NCBI RefSeq assembly: GCF_001424905.1
Contig: NZ_LMCU01000001.1
Span: forward strand, 2,287,480 to 2,351,479
Source of the DNA: Leifsonia sp. Root112D2
Lineage (GTDB): Bacteria > Actinomycetota > Actinomycetes > Actinomycetales > Microbacteriaceae
Direction of reading: 5' to 3'
DNA length: 64,000 bases
Part shown: piece by piece, positions 16,786 through 24,588 of the stretch
How positions within the stretch are numbered: position 1 is the first letter of the stretch
How the letters are laid out: every line of letters starts with the position of its first letter
Notes under the pieces: model-generated
What the model was told of the DNA's origin: nothing
The model's input: only the letters and a program-made list of their open reading frames with translations
Database searches by the model: none
Position numbers and translations under genes: made by a program

Positions 16786-17908
16786 AACCAAGCCAGCCCC
16801 GGCCCGCCGTGTCGCCGTTCTCGGAGCCGGCAGCTGGGGAACGACCTTCGCCAAGGTGCTCGCCGACAGCGGGGCGGATGTCACGATCTGGGCGCGCAGG
16901 CCGGAGCTCGCGCGCGAGATCAGCGAGGCCCGTCGCAACAGCGACTACCTCTCCGGCATCAACCTGCCGCGCAATCTGCGCGCGACCAGCGTGCTCTCCG
17001 AGGCGCTTTCCGGCGCCGAGCAGATCTACATCTCCATTCCGAGCCAGTCGCTACGCGAGAACCTCGCGGCCATCGTGCCGCAGCTGAACGAGTCGACGAT
17101 TCTCGTGAGCCTCATGAAGGGCATCGAGAAGGCCACGGGAATGCGCATGAGCGAGGTGATCGCCGCGGAACTGCCGATCGATCCTGATCGCATCGCCGTG
17201 GCATCCGGGCCTAACCTGGCGCTTGAGATAGCTCGTGAGCAGCCGACGGCGGCCGTCGTGGCATCCAGCAGCCTGGAGACGGCACAGATGGTGGCGATGA
17301 CGGCGAGCAACCCTTACTTCAAGTGTTTCGTGAACACCGATGTCATCGGCACGGAATTCGGCGGCGTACTCAAGAATCTCATCGCCGTCGCGATAGGCAT
17401 CGTCGACGGCGTGGGCTACGGCGAGAACACGAAAGCCTCCATCATTACCCGCGGCCTGGTTGAGATGACGGACTTCGCCGTGGCATACGGCGGGCAGGCC
17501 GAGACTCTGGCCGGGCTGGCCGGGCTCGGTGACCTTATCGCCACGTGCGAGTCGTCGCTGTCGCGCAATAACACCGCGGGGCGCCTGCTCGGCCAGGGCT
17601 ACAGCTTCGCCGATGTCGTGAAGCAGATGAACCAGACGGCGGAGGGTCTCGCATCCGTTCGCCCGGTACTCACACTCGCCGAGGCGCGGGGGGTGGAGAT
17701 GCCCATCGTGCGTCAGGTGAGTCAGGTTCTGGCGGGTACGCTCGATCCGAAAGATATCGCGCCGCATCTCACCACGGATTCGGACGAGCCGCAAGGCGAA
17801 AGGACCACGGATGACGGACAAACTCGCGGTAGTTCTCCTGTTTGGGGGGCGTTCAAGCGAGCATTCCATCAGCTGCGCGACGGCGGGCGGGGTACTGGCC
17901 GCGATTGA
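16775..17908 (+). CDS. gpsA: Glycerol-3-phosphate dehydrogenase [NAD(P)+] with long C-terminal overlap into ddl
   Basis: 377 residues from TTG 16775, supported by AAGGAG at 16759-16764. Makes glycerol-3-phosphate for phospholipid synthesis. The N-terminal Rossmann motif is VLGAGSWGTTFAK; the substrate-binding and catalytic lysine lies in EFGGVLKNLIAVAIG. The enzyme normally ends near residue 335-345. Here the frame stays open ~33 codons into ddl (98 nt overlap), and the last residues read like an out-of-frame translation of ddl. Either a genuine overlap or the loss of an earlier stop. Confidence 0.93.
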   Translation: MTPKTKPAPARRVAVLGAGSWGTTFAKVLADSGADVTIWARRPELAREISEARRNSDYLSGINLPRNLRATSVLSEALSGAEQIYISIPSQSLRENLAAIVPQLNESTILVSLMKGIEKATGMRMSEVIAAELPIDPDRIAVASGPNLALEIAREQPTAAVVASSSLETAQMVAMTASNPYFKCFVNTDVIGTEFGGVLKNLIAVAIGIVDGVGYGENTKASIITRGLVEMTDFAVAYGGQAETLAGLAGLGDLIATCESSLSRNNTAGRLLGQGYSFADVVKQMNQTAEGLASVRPVLTLAEARGVEMPIVRQVSQVLAGTLDPKDIAPHLTTDSDEPQGERTTDDGQTRGSSPVWGAFKRAFHQLRDGGRGTGRD

Positions 17909-18908
17909 TCGCGACCGCTACGACGTCATTCCCGTCGGCATCACGCGCGACGGCGCTTTTGTTCTCGAGCGCGACGATGCCGAGGCATTCACGCTGAATC
18001 CGGATGCGCTGCCCTCCGTCACCGACAACGGCACGCGGGTGCGCTGGCCCGAGACCGCGACAAGCCGCGAACTCACGGTGCGCGAGGCCGACGGCACCGA
18101 GCGCTCGCTCGGCGCCGTGGACGTAATCTTTCCCATCCTGCACGGGCCGTACGGCGAGGACGGCACCATCCAGGGCCTGCTCGAACTCATCGATCTGCCG
18201 TTCGTCGGTTCGGGTGTGCTTGCGAGCGCTCTCGGCATGGACAAGCACTTCACCAAGACCGTACTGCAGGCCGCAGGCATCGAGGTGGCGCCCTGGCTCA
18301 CGGTCACGAGCGGCGACTGGCAGCGCGGGCGCGAGCTGTGGCGCACGCGCGTCATGGGGCTGGGCCTGCCCGCATTCGTCAAACCGGCCCGGGCGGGCTC
18401 CTCGGTCGGCGTGAGCCGCGTGGACGACTGGAACCAGCTCGACGAAGCGCTTGCCATCGCTTTCGCCGAAGACGACAAGGTGCTCATCGAGCAGGCGATT
18501 GTCGGCCGCGAGATCGAATGCGGCGTGCTGCAGTCCCGCGACGGTGGGGCGCCCCGCGTCTCCGTTGCTGGCGAGGTGCGGGTGACGGGCCGCGACTTCT
18601 ACGACTTCGCCGCCAAATACCTGGATGCCCCCGGCATTGAGCTGGTGTGCCCGGCCGAGCTCAACGAAGGCGAGCTGCGGGAGATGCAGCGCATCGCCGC
18701 GCGCGCCTTCGAGGCGATAGGGGCCGAGGGCCTCGCCCGTGTCGACTTCTTTCTCACGCCTACCGGTTTCATCGTGAACGAGGTGAACACGATGCCCGGC
18801 TTCACGCCGATCTCGATGTTCCCCAAGTGCTGGCAGGCGAGCGGCCTCGAATACCCGCGCCTGATCGACGAGCTGATCGAGTCGGCCCTGGCCTCACGCG
18901 GTCGCTGA
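17811..18908 (+). CDS. ddl: D-alanine--D-alanine ligase
   Basis: 365 residues. The start is well fixed: AAAGGA at 17799-17804 ends 6 nt before ATG 17811, and the protein begins with the expected LFGGRSSEHSISCATA motif. ATP-grasp ligase making the D-Ala-D-Ala dipeptide of peptidoglycan. Visible motifs: HGPYGEDGTIQG, FVKPARAGSSVGVS (ATP binding) and the Mg2+ site VNEVNTMPGFTPISMFP. The N-terminal 98 nt lie inside the gpsA frame, making this the second wall gene of the run after murA. Confidence 0.97.
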   Translation: MTDKLAVVLLFGGRSSEHSISCATAGGVLAAIDRDRYDVIPVGITRDGAFVLERDDAEAFTLNPDALPSVTDNGTRVRWPETATSRELTVREADGTERSLGAVDVIFPILHGPYGEDGTIQGLLELIDLPFVGSGVLASALGMDKHFTKTVLQAAGIEVAPWLTVTSGDWQRGRELWRTRVMGLGLPAFVKPARAGSSVGVSRVDDWNQLDEALAIAFAEDDKVLIEQAIVGREIECGVLQSRDGGAPRVSVAGEVRVTGRDFYDFAAKYLDAPGIELVCPAELNEGELREMQRIAARAFEAIGAEGLARVDFFLTPTGFIVNEVNTMPGFTPISMFPKCWQASGLEYPRLIDELIESALASRGR

Positions 18909-18922
18909 GGCTTGGCGGCTGC

Positions 18923-18928
18923 TAGCGT
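18923..18928 (+). promoter_or_regulatory. -10 element, leaderless start of the 126-aa gene
   Basis: TAGCGT lies 8 nt before ATG 18937, with no ribosome-binding sequence between them. Confidence 0.45.
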
Positions 18929-18936
18929 GGCATCCC

Positions 18937-19317
18937 ATGGTGGCTGACGACTGGATCGAGCATCGCCGCGGCGACCGCGAACTCGTGGGCTGGATCGTTC
19001 CGCGTGGCGAAGATTTCGTGGTGAGAGACCTGCTGGGTCGCCAGCGCGGTGGCCCCGTCGACTGGCTCACCGCGGAGGAGACGCTCGAGGAGCTCGGCAT
19101 CGGATACCTCGCCGACATCTACATGCTCACCCTCGACGACGGCAGGGACCTCAGGGTGCGCATCGCCGAGGTGAGCCCGGCAGGCGTCACGGTCAAGAAG
19201 GACGATTTTGGCGCCGTGGGCGTGCCCCAGCTGTACTATTCGCTGGGCTTTCCGGCGCCACCGACGCTGCGTCCGATCCGAGCCGATGAGGCTGGCGTGC
19301 TCTCACCGGACTTCTGA
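18937..19317 (+). CDS. Conserved hypothetical protein (126 aa)
   Basis: No family recognised with confidence. Acidic, cytoplasmic, without Cys or membrane segments; it contains WIVPRGEDFVVRDLLGR and a beta-rich C-terminal half ending with a Pro-rich stretch. Start chosen because a TANNNT box lies 8 nt upstream, as for other leaderless genes here. It sits alone between ddl and the convergent DUF3515 gene. Codon use matches its neighbours, so it is likely a real, lineage-specific gene. Confidence 0.75.
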   Translation: MVADDWIEHRRGDRELVGWIVPRGEDFVVRDLLGRQRGGPVDWLTAEETLEELGIGYLADIYMLTLDDGRDLRVRIAEVSPAGVTVKKDDFGAVGVPQLYYSLGFPAPPTLRPIRADEAGVLSPDF

Positions 19318-19343
19318 CGATTCCTGAGGCAATTGCCTACTGC

Positions 19344-19362
19344 TGAGTGCGTCCCGCACTCA
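19344..19362. terminator. Hairpin between convergent genes
   Basis: TGAGTGCG / CGCACTCA, a perfect 8-bp stem with a 3-nt loop, overlapping the stop codon of the minus-strand DUF3515 gene and 27 nt past the 126-aa gene. A perfect 12-bp palindrome AGGCAATTGCCT lies just beside it (19327-19338). No T-run on either strand, so only a candidate bidirectional terminator. Confidence 0.4.
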
Positions 19363-19878
19363 CGGAGTCGGCGCGGGGATCGGCGTGTTGGTGCCGTTCA
19401 CGTCGGAGACATCGAGACATTTTCTCGTCTGCGGAATAGTTGAGATCGCGGGCTGCAGATCGGCCAGCACCGTCGAATCGGAGACCTTGGTGTGGTCGAG
19501 CACGATCTCGATGGCGGGGTTGCGACCGAAGGTCACGTAGCTGACGGCCTTCTGGTTGGAATCGTCGATGACCCAGTCGATGCCGAGCGCCGAGACGCAC
19601 GGCAGCGTCGTGGGGCCAGGATCGGCCACCCCGCAACGCAGCAGAACGGATGCGGGCGTGCCCCACGCGCCGGTCGCCTGGGCGTCCGTCTCGCGTTTCG
19701 CGAGGCCGGCTACCGTGTCGGGCAGCCGCACCGTCACATCGGCGCAACGGGGCGAGCCCGCGTCTGCCGCGGGGGTGAGCGCGACGGTGGGTGCGCATCC
19801 GGCCAGCAGGGTGACGGTGGCGGTGGCTGCCAGAAGCAGGGCCGCACGAATGCGGCTCGGTCGGTGGATCACAATCAT
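19360..19878 (-). CDS. DUF3515 lipoprotein
   Basis: 172 residues from ATG 19878. A signal peptide with a lipobox (VTLLAGC, Cys ~28) predicts an outer-face lipoprotein. The rest matches the actinobacterial DUF3515 family, usually found between ddl and thiL as here; four Cys remain in the mature part. A GTG at 19872 is also in frame and lies 8 nt from a TAGCCT -10, so a two-residue-shorter leaderless form is likely. Biochemical role unknown; position suggests envelope maintenance. Confidence 0.85.
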   Translation of the reverse strand: MIVIHRPSRIRAALLLAATATVTLLAGCAPTVALTPAADAGSPRCADVTVRLPDTVAGLAKRETDAQATGAWGTPASVLLRCGVADPGPTTLPCVSALGIDWVIDDSNQKAVSYVTFGRNPAIEIVLDHTKVSDSTVLADLQPAISTIPQTRKCLDVSDVNGTNTPIPAPTP

Positions 19879-19880
19879 TC

Positions 19881-19890
19881 AGGCTACCGT
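19881..19890. promoter_or_regulatory. Back-to-back -10 elements for DUF3515 and thiL
   Basis: In AGGCTACCGT the plus strand reads TACCGT (19885-19890), 7 nt before thiL ATG 19898. The minus strand reads TAGCCT (19886-19881), 8 nt before GTG 19872 of the DUF3515 gene. The two -10 boxes share the TA at 19885-19886, suggesting one bidirectional promoter with leaderless transcripts both ways. Confidence 0.5.
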
Positions 19891-19897
19891 TTGATGC

Positions 19898-20917
19898 ATG
19901 ACGAAGGCTGAGCGCGCGCACCCCTCTGAGCGCATGGAACCAGGGGCCACGATCGGCGAGGTCGCCGAACTGGAGACCCTGCGCCGCATCTTTCCGCGCC
20001 TTCCGGAAGCTGACTCGGCGCTCGTCGGCCCCGGGGACGACGCCGCGGTGCTCTCTGCGCCCGACGGCCGCTACGTCGTGACCACGGACATGATGATCCA
20101 CGGGCCCGACTTTCGTCTGGCATGGTCGAGCCCGCACGACCTCGGCTGGAAGGCAGCCGCCACCAATCTCTCGGATGTCGCCGCCATGGGCGCGCGACCG
20201 ACGGCCCTTGTGGTGGCCATCGCGGCGCCCACGAGCACGCCCGTCAGCGATCTCGAGGGCATCGCCGATGGGTTGCGGGAGGCGTGCGAGGCGCTCGCTC
20301 CCGGCTGCGGCGTTGTCGGCGGGGACCTGTCGGTCTCCGACACACTCACCCTTGCCGTCACGGCGTTCGGCGATCTTGAGGGAAGAGAGCCCGTGCTGCG
20401 CTCGGGCGCACGACCCGGCGACATCGTGGCCATCTCCGGCGAGCTGGGGCTGGCCGCCGCCGGGCTCCGCCTGCTGTTCGAGCGCGGAGTCGATTCCAGC
20501 GGGCAGCCGGATGCCGCGCGCGCCGCCGCGCTCGCCGCCGAGTTTCCTGCACCCATCGCCGCCCAGCTCGCCCCGTGCCCGCCGCTGGCGGACGGCCCGC
20601 TGGCGGCCATCGCGGGCGCCACAGCGATGCTCGACCTGAGCGACGGGCTCGCGCTGGATGCGCGCCGTGTCGCGGCGGCGAGCGGCGTGGCCATCGAGCT
20701 GCAGGCATCCGCGCTGGGGGAAGACGTGGGCCTGGCACTCGACGGGGGAGAGGACCACTCCCTGTTCGCGTGTTTTCCGCCGCATGCCGCGCTGCCGGGT
20801 GGATTTCGAGCCATCGGCGTCGTTACCGAGGGCGAGGGCGTTCACGTTGACGGCACGCGTTACGACCGGCCGGGCGGATGGGACCCGTACCGCGGCTGGG
20901 ATGGTCGCGTCGGCTGA
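19898..20917 (+). CDS. thiL: Thiamine-monophosphate kinase
   Basis: 339 residues, normal length. Phosphorylates thiamine phosphate to thiamine diphosphate. Family motifs: GPGDDAAVL near residue 45, TTDMMIHGPDF, KAAATNLSDVAAMGA (Mg-ATP binding), GGDLSVSD and the C-terminal LDLSDGLALDARR and GGEDHSLF blocks. A TACCGT box 7 nt upstream makes the ATG leaderless. No thiamine riboswitch is seen upstream; the gap to the divergent DUF3515 gene is only 19 nt. Converges with rsmD. Confidence 0.95.
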   Translation: MTKAERAHPSERMEPGATIGEVAELETLRRIFPRLPEADSALVGPGDDAAVLSAPDGRYVVTTDMMIHGPDFRLAWSSPHDLGWKAAATNLSDVAAMGARPTALVVAIAAPTSTPVSDLEGIADGLREACEALAPGCGVVGGDLSVSDTLTLAVTAFGDLEGREPVLRSGARPGDIVAISGELGLAAAGLRLLFERGVDSSGQPDAARAAALAAEFPAPIAAQLAPCPPLADGPLAAIAGATAMLDLSDGLALDARRVAAASGVAIELQASALGEDVGLALDGGEDHSLFACFPPHAALPGGFRAIGVVTEGEGVHVDGTRYDRPGGWDPYRGWDGRVG

Positions 20918-20958
20918 ACGGCGGCCAGCGCGCGTGCGAGGTGGCGCGTGCGAGGCGC

Positions 20959-21540
20959 TCAGGCGGGGCGGGCCCACCAGAGCATCGTCTCGCCATAGGC
21001 GCGGCTGCGGTCGACCGTGAGAGAGGCGGGCCAACCGGGTTCGGGGGAGCGGGTGCTGCGCTCGACGAGCACTATCGCATCCGGCGCCAGCAATGGCCCG
21101 AGGGCGTCGAGCGCGCGCGCGAGCTCGCCCTCGTCGAAGTCGTACGGCGGGTCGATCATGGCCAGGTCGACGAGCACCGGGTATGTGGGCACAGCCGCAC
21201 CCTCGAGATAGCCCTGTACACCGCTCGTGCGAACATCGATCGTGAGCGCCGAGGCGCGCGGGGCAGAGCGCAGTACCGCTGCAGCATTGCGACGGCACAC
21301 CGCGGCGGCCGGAGCGTTGCGCTCCACCAGAACGACGGATGCCGCTCCCCGGCTCGCCGCCTCCAGCCCGAGCGCGCCCGACCCCGCGTAGAGATCGAGC
21401 ACGTGTGCCCCCGCGAGGGCGTCCCGCGACTCGAGGGCCGAGAAGATGGCCTCGCGCACGCGATCGCTCGTGGGCCGGGTACCGGACTTCGGAACCGCGA
21501 GGGAGAGCGAACCCGCGAAGCCCGCCACGATTCTGGTCAT
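20959..21540 (-). CDS. rsmD: 16S rRNA (guanine966-N2)-methyltransferase
   Basis: 193 residues from ATG 21540, where the protein begins MTRIVAGFAGSLSLAVPK, the expected RsmD N-terminus; a longer open frame upstream has no support. SAM-binding motif LDLYAGSGALGLEAASRGA and the catalytic MIDPPYDFDE (DPPY) are intact. Methylates N2 of G966 in 16S rRNA during 30S assembly. In actinobacteria rsmD commonly lies beside recG or coaD, as here. ACGCTA at 21548-21553 (TAGCGT on its strand) 7 nt upstream implies a leaderless mRNA. Confidence 0.93.
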   Translation of the reverse strand: MTRIVAGFAGSLSLAVPKSGTRPTSDRVREAIFSALESRDALAGAHVLDLYAGSGALGLEAASRGAASVVLVERNAPAAAVCRRNAAAVLRSAPRASALTIDVRTSGVQGYLEGAAVPTYPVLVDLAMIDPPYDFDEGELARALDALGPLLAPDAIVLVERSTRSPEPGWPASLTVDRSRAYGETMLWWARPA

Positions 21541-21547
21541 GAACCCC

Positions 21548-21553
21548 ACGCTA
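21548..21553 (-). promoter_or_regulatory. -10 element of rsmD
   Basis: TAGCGT on the minus strand, 7 nt before the rsmD ATG; no ribosome site between. Confidence 0.45.
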
Positions 21554-21620
21554 TCCGACTGGGAATTTCGTGGATCCGCTCGGTCAGGGCCGCCCGTTCG
21601 CCCGGCTGCTTTTTCGGGCA

Positions 21621-21684
21621 CCGGAAATTTCGCGCTAAACCGGACGAATCGCCGAGATCTTCCGGTTTAGCGCGAAACTTCCGG
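21621..21684. repeat. 23-bp inverted repeat in the rsmD/recG divergent gap
   Basis: Arms at 21621-21643 and 21662-21684 are reverse complements with a single mismatch (A versus C near the outer end) around an 18-nt loop. The arms are AT-richer than their surroundings and contain TTTCGCGCTAAACCGG. It lies between divergent genes, so it is not a terminator. Size and structure suit a REP- or MITE-like dispersed element. Confidence 0.85.
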
Positions 21685-21722
21685 TCTGTGGTGACACGAC
21701 AGGCGGGGTCGGTGGGCCCCCG

Positions 21723-21728
21723 TAGACT
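21723..21728 (+). promoter_or_regulatory. -10 element of recG
   Basis: TAGACT, 7 nt before ATG 21736; no ribosome site between, so recG is probably leaderless. Confidence 0.45.
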
Positions 21729-21735
21729 TTTGACC

Positions 21736-24015
21736 ATGACCGCAGCACCCGCGCCCGCCGAGGGCGAGGCGGCGACCCCGGCCGCGGTTTCGGCACCGGC
21801 CCCGGGCTCCTTCGACCTCGACACGAGGCTCAGCGGAGCCGTCGGCGGGCGCACGGCGGGTGCCCTGCAGAAGGCCTTCGGCGCGCTGACCGTGGGCGAT
21901 CTGCTCAGCCATTACCCGCGTCGCTATGCGCGCCGTGGTGAGCTCACGGCACTCTCCAAGCTTCCCATCGACGAGAACGTGACCATCGTCGCAGAGGTTC
22001 GCGAGGTGCGGGAACGGTCGATGAAGGCGCGGCGCGGCACCATCCTTGAGGTGCGCATCACCGACGGCGAGGGCTTTCTCACGCTCACCTTCTTCAACCA
22101 AGCGTGGCGTTCACGCGACCTCAAGCCGGGCGTGCGCGGAATCTTCGCCGGCAAGGTCTCCGACTACCGTGGAGCGCTGCAGCTCGCGCATCCCGACTAC
22201 GAGCTCTTCGAAGAGGAGACCCCGCTCTCGGGCGCGAACACGGATTCCGCGCTGCGCTGGGCGCAGACCCCCATCCCGATCTATCCGGCGACCGCGAGTG
22301 TCGCCAGCTGGCAGGCGCAGAAGGCCATCGAACTCGTGCTCGACGGCCTTGGCGATGTGCCCGACCCGGTGCCAGCAGATGTGCGCACCGCGCGTGACCT
22401 GGTGCCGTTCCGCCGCGCTCTCGAACTCGTGCACCGCCCCGAGAAAGACGCCGATTGGCAGCGCGCCCGTGACGCGTTGCGCTTTCAGGAGGCGTTCGTG
22501 CTGCAGGCGGCGTTGCTCACCCAGAGGGCGGATGCGCGGGCGCAGTCCGCGACACCGCGCCGAGCGGCATCCGGCGGACTTCTCGAGCGCTTCGAGAAGA
22601 CCCTGCCGTTCTCGCTCACGGGGGACCAGCGGCTGGCCGGCGAGGAGATCTTCAGTGACATCGGGCAGGATGCCCCGATGAACAGGCTTGTGCAGGGCGA
22701 GGTCGGTAGCGGCAAGACCCTGGTCGCGCTGCGGGCCATGCTCGCCGTCGCCGAGTCGGGCGGCCAATCCGCGTTGCTCGCGCCCACCGAGGTGCTGGCG
22801 GCCCAGCATCTGCGGTCCATCGCGGCGGTGCTCGGTCCCGAGCTGTGTGCCGAGCTGATGCCCACGCTGCTCACCGGGCAGCTCAGCACAGCCGAACGCA
22901 AGCGGGCGCTGCTGCGCATCGTCTCGGGGCAGGCGCGCATCGTCGTGGGCACACACGCGCTCATTGGGGAATCCGTCACCTTCTTCGACCTGGGCCTGGT
23001 GGTCGTGGACGAACAGCACCGCTTCGGAGTCGAGCAGCGCGAGGCGCTGCGATTGAAGGGCACAACGCCTCCGCATGTGCTGGTGCTCACCGCCACCCCG
23101 ATTCCGCGCACCATCGCCATGACGGTCTTCGGCGACCTCGACGTCTCCACCATCGCCGAGCTGCCGCAGGGCCGTCAGGCGATCGAGAGCTTCGTGGTTC
23201 CGCTGGCGGAGCATCCGGGCTGGGAGCGGCGCATCTGGGAACGCGCGCACGAGGAGATCGAGCGCGGCCACCAGGTGTTCGTGGTGTGCCCGGCGATCAG
23301 TGCGACGGTACCCGAGGCGGGGTCGGTCCCCGAGCCTGCAGAAGGGCCCGATCGTGCGCATGCGGCGGGCGCTTCTGCAGGCTCAGGGACAGCAGGCGAG
23401 GGCCCCGCATCCGTCGAGGCGGTCGAGGCCCGACTACGTCGCAATCCGCTGCTGGGCGGCACGCGCATCGGAGTGCTGCACGGCAGGCTCTCCAGCGAGG
23501 AGAAGGATGCGATCATGCGTGCCTTCGCCGGCGGAGAACTCGACCTGCTGATAGCCACGACGGTGATCGAGGTCGGCGTCGACGTGCCGAACGCCTCCGC
23601 CATGGTGATTCTCGACGCCGACCGATTCGGGGTCTCGCAGCTGCACCAGCTGCGCGGCCGGGTGGGGCGCGGCGCCGTCGCCGGCCTGTGTCTGTTCGTC
23701 ACACGCGCCGAAGCCGAGACCCTCGCCCGGGAGCGGGTCGAGGCGGTGGCAGCCACGCTCGACGGCTTCGAACTCGCGCAGGTGGACCTGGATCTGCGGC
23801 GCGAGGGAGATGTGCTCGGCACCACCCAGTCCGGGGGACGTTCCTCGTTGCGCCTGCTTCGGGTGGCCCACGACGGCGATCTCATCGCCGAGGCCAGGCA
23901 ACTGGCACACGAGGTGCTGGAATCCCCGGGCGGGCTGGGGAGTCATCCGGCGCTCAAGGCCGCCATCGACCGGCGGCTGGACGACGCGGAACGCGACTTT
24001 CTGGCGAAGAACTGA
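21736..24015 (+). CDS. recG: ATP-dependent DNA helicase RecG
   Basis: 759 residues. ATG 21736 is 7 nt after a TAGACT -10; the open frame extends far upstream but that part overlaps rsmD. RecG regresses stalled replication forks and processes Holliday junctions. The wedge/OB domain occupies ~60-200, Walker A is GEVGSGKTLVALRAM (~330), the DEAH-box variant is VVDEQHRFGVEQ, followed by LTATPIPRTIAMT. C-terminal helicase motifs ATTVIEVGVDVPNA and QLRGRVGRG are intact. Residues ~530-552 are an Ala/Glu/Pro-rich insertion that matches a palindromic repeat in the DNA. Confidence 0.96.
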   Translation: MTAAPAPAEGEAATPAAVSAPAPGSFDLDTRLSGAVGGRTAGALQKAFGALTVGDLLSHYPRRYARRGELTALSKLPIDENVTIVAEVREVRERSMKARRGTILEVRITDGEGFLTLTFFNQAWRSRDLKPGVRGIFAGKVSDYRGALQLAHPDYELFEEETPLSGANTDSALRWAQTPIPIYPATASVASWQAQKAIELVLDGLGDVPDPVPADVRTARDLVPFRRALELVHRPEKDADWQRARDALRFQEAFVLQAALLTQRADARAQSATPRRAASGGLLERFEKTLPFSLTGDQRLAGEEIFSDIGQDAPMNRLVQGEVGSGKTLVALRAMLAVAESGGQSALLAPTEVLAAQHLRSIAAVLGPELCAELMPTLLTGQLSTAERKRALLRIVSGQARIVVGTHALIGESVTFFDLGLVVVDEQHRFGVEQREALRLKGTTPPHVLVLTATPIPRTIAMTVFGDLDVSTIAELPQGRQAIESFVVPLAEHPGWERRIWERAHEEIERGHQVFVVCPAISATVPEAGSVPEPAEGPDRAHAAGASAGSGTAGEGPASVEAVEARLRRNPLLGGTRIGVLHGRLSSEEKDAIMRAFAGGELDLLIATTVIEVGVDVPNASAMVILDADRFGVSQLHQLRGRVGRGAVAGLCLFVTRAEAETLARERVEAVAATLDGFELAQVDLDLRREGDVLGTTQSGGRSSLRLLRVAHDGDLIAEARQLAHEVLESPGGLGSHPALKAAIDRRLDDAERDFLAKN
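23326..23390. repeat. Palindromic repeat inserted in frame inside recG
   Basis: Arms 23326-23344 (GTCCCCGAGCCTGCAGAAG) and 23372-23390 are reverse complements with one mismatch, 27 nt apart. They resemble the CCTGAGCCTGTCGAAGG-type palindromes I recall as common between genes in Microbacteriaceae. The element encodes an Ala/Gly/Glu-rich stretch between helicase motifs and keeps the reading frame. Confidence 0.8.
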
Positions 24016-24091
24016 CACCGTGCCGGTGCCCACACACAGGGCTTCATCCACCGGATCGCCGATTGTAACGAAACGATAACCCCGTTCCGGC

Positions 24092-24097
24092 TATTCT
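24092..24097 (+). promoter_or_regulatory. -10 element of coaD
   Basis: TATTCT, 8 nt before ATG 24106. A GGAG follows but is too close to be transcribed far upstream of the start; the transcript is near-leaderless. Confidence 0.45.
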
Positions 24098-24105
24098 GGA
24101 GATCT

Positions 24106-24588
24106 ATGAACAGGATCGCCGTTGTCCCTGGATCGTTTGACCCCGTCACGCTGGGTCATCTCGATGTGATCGAGCGTGCGGCCGGGCTGTTCGATGAGGT
24201 GCATGTTGTTGTCGTGCACAACCCCGACAAGAACGCGTTGCTGCCCATCGCCCAGCGGGTTTCGCTCATTGAGCGTTCCATCGCCGACGCGGGTGTCGCC
24301 GGCACTATCGTCGTCGCCTCCTGGAGTGTCGGTCTTCTGGTGGACTACTGCACGGATGTCGGTGCACAGGTGCTGATCAAGGGCATCCGTTCGCAGATCG
24401 ACGTTGCGTACGAGACGCCCATGGCCATCGTCAACCGCAATCTCGCCGCCGTGGAGACGGTTTTCATGCTGCCCGACCCCTCGCACGCGCACGTCTCGAG
24501 CTCACTGGTTCGGCAGGTCGCCGCGCTCGGTGGCGACGTTCGGCCGTATGTGCCGGCGGCGGTCTATGAATTCCTGCAGAAGACATGA
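24106..24588 (+). CDS. coaD: Phosphopantetheine adenylyltransferase
   Basis: 160 residues, normal length. Transfers AMP from ATP to 4'-phosphopantetheine in CoA synthesis. Nucleotidyltransferase motifs: PGSFDPVTLGHLD (TxGH) at the N-terminus, KGIRSQIDVAYE around residue 88 and the C-terminal VSSSLVR (ISSxxxR type). The stop overlaps the next start (ATGA), joining it to the second MoxR module. Confidence 0.97.
   Translation: MNRIAVVPGSFDPVTLGHLDVIERAAGLFDEVHVVVVHNPDKNALLPIAQRVSLIERSIADAGVAGTIVVASWSVGLLVDYCTDVGAQVLIKGIRSQIDVAYETPMAIVNRNLAAVETVFMLPDPSHAHVSSSLVRQVAALGGDVRPYVPAAVYEFLQKT

Noticed and set aside
19898..20917. Thiamine riboswitch before thiL
   Set aside because: Only 19 nt separate thiL from the divergent gene and the transcript appears leaderless; no room for one.
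19337..21298. 653-codon minus-strand open frame over DUF3515, thiL and rsmD
   Set aside because: Overlaps three well-supported genes and has an Arg-rich composition without family motifs.
20878..21735. Upstream extension of the recG frame
   Set aside because: Antisense to rsmD and through the inverted repeat; ATG 21736 is preceded by a -10 and begins the conserved protein.
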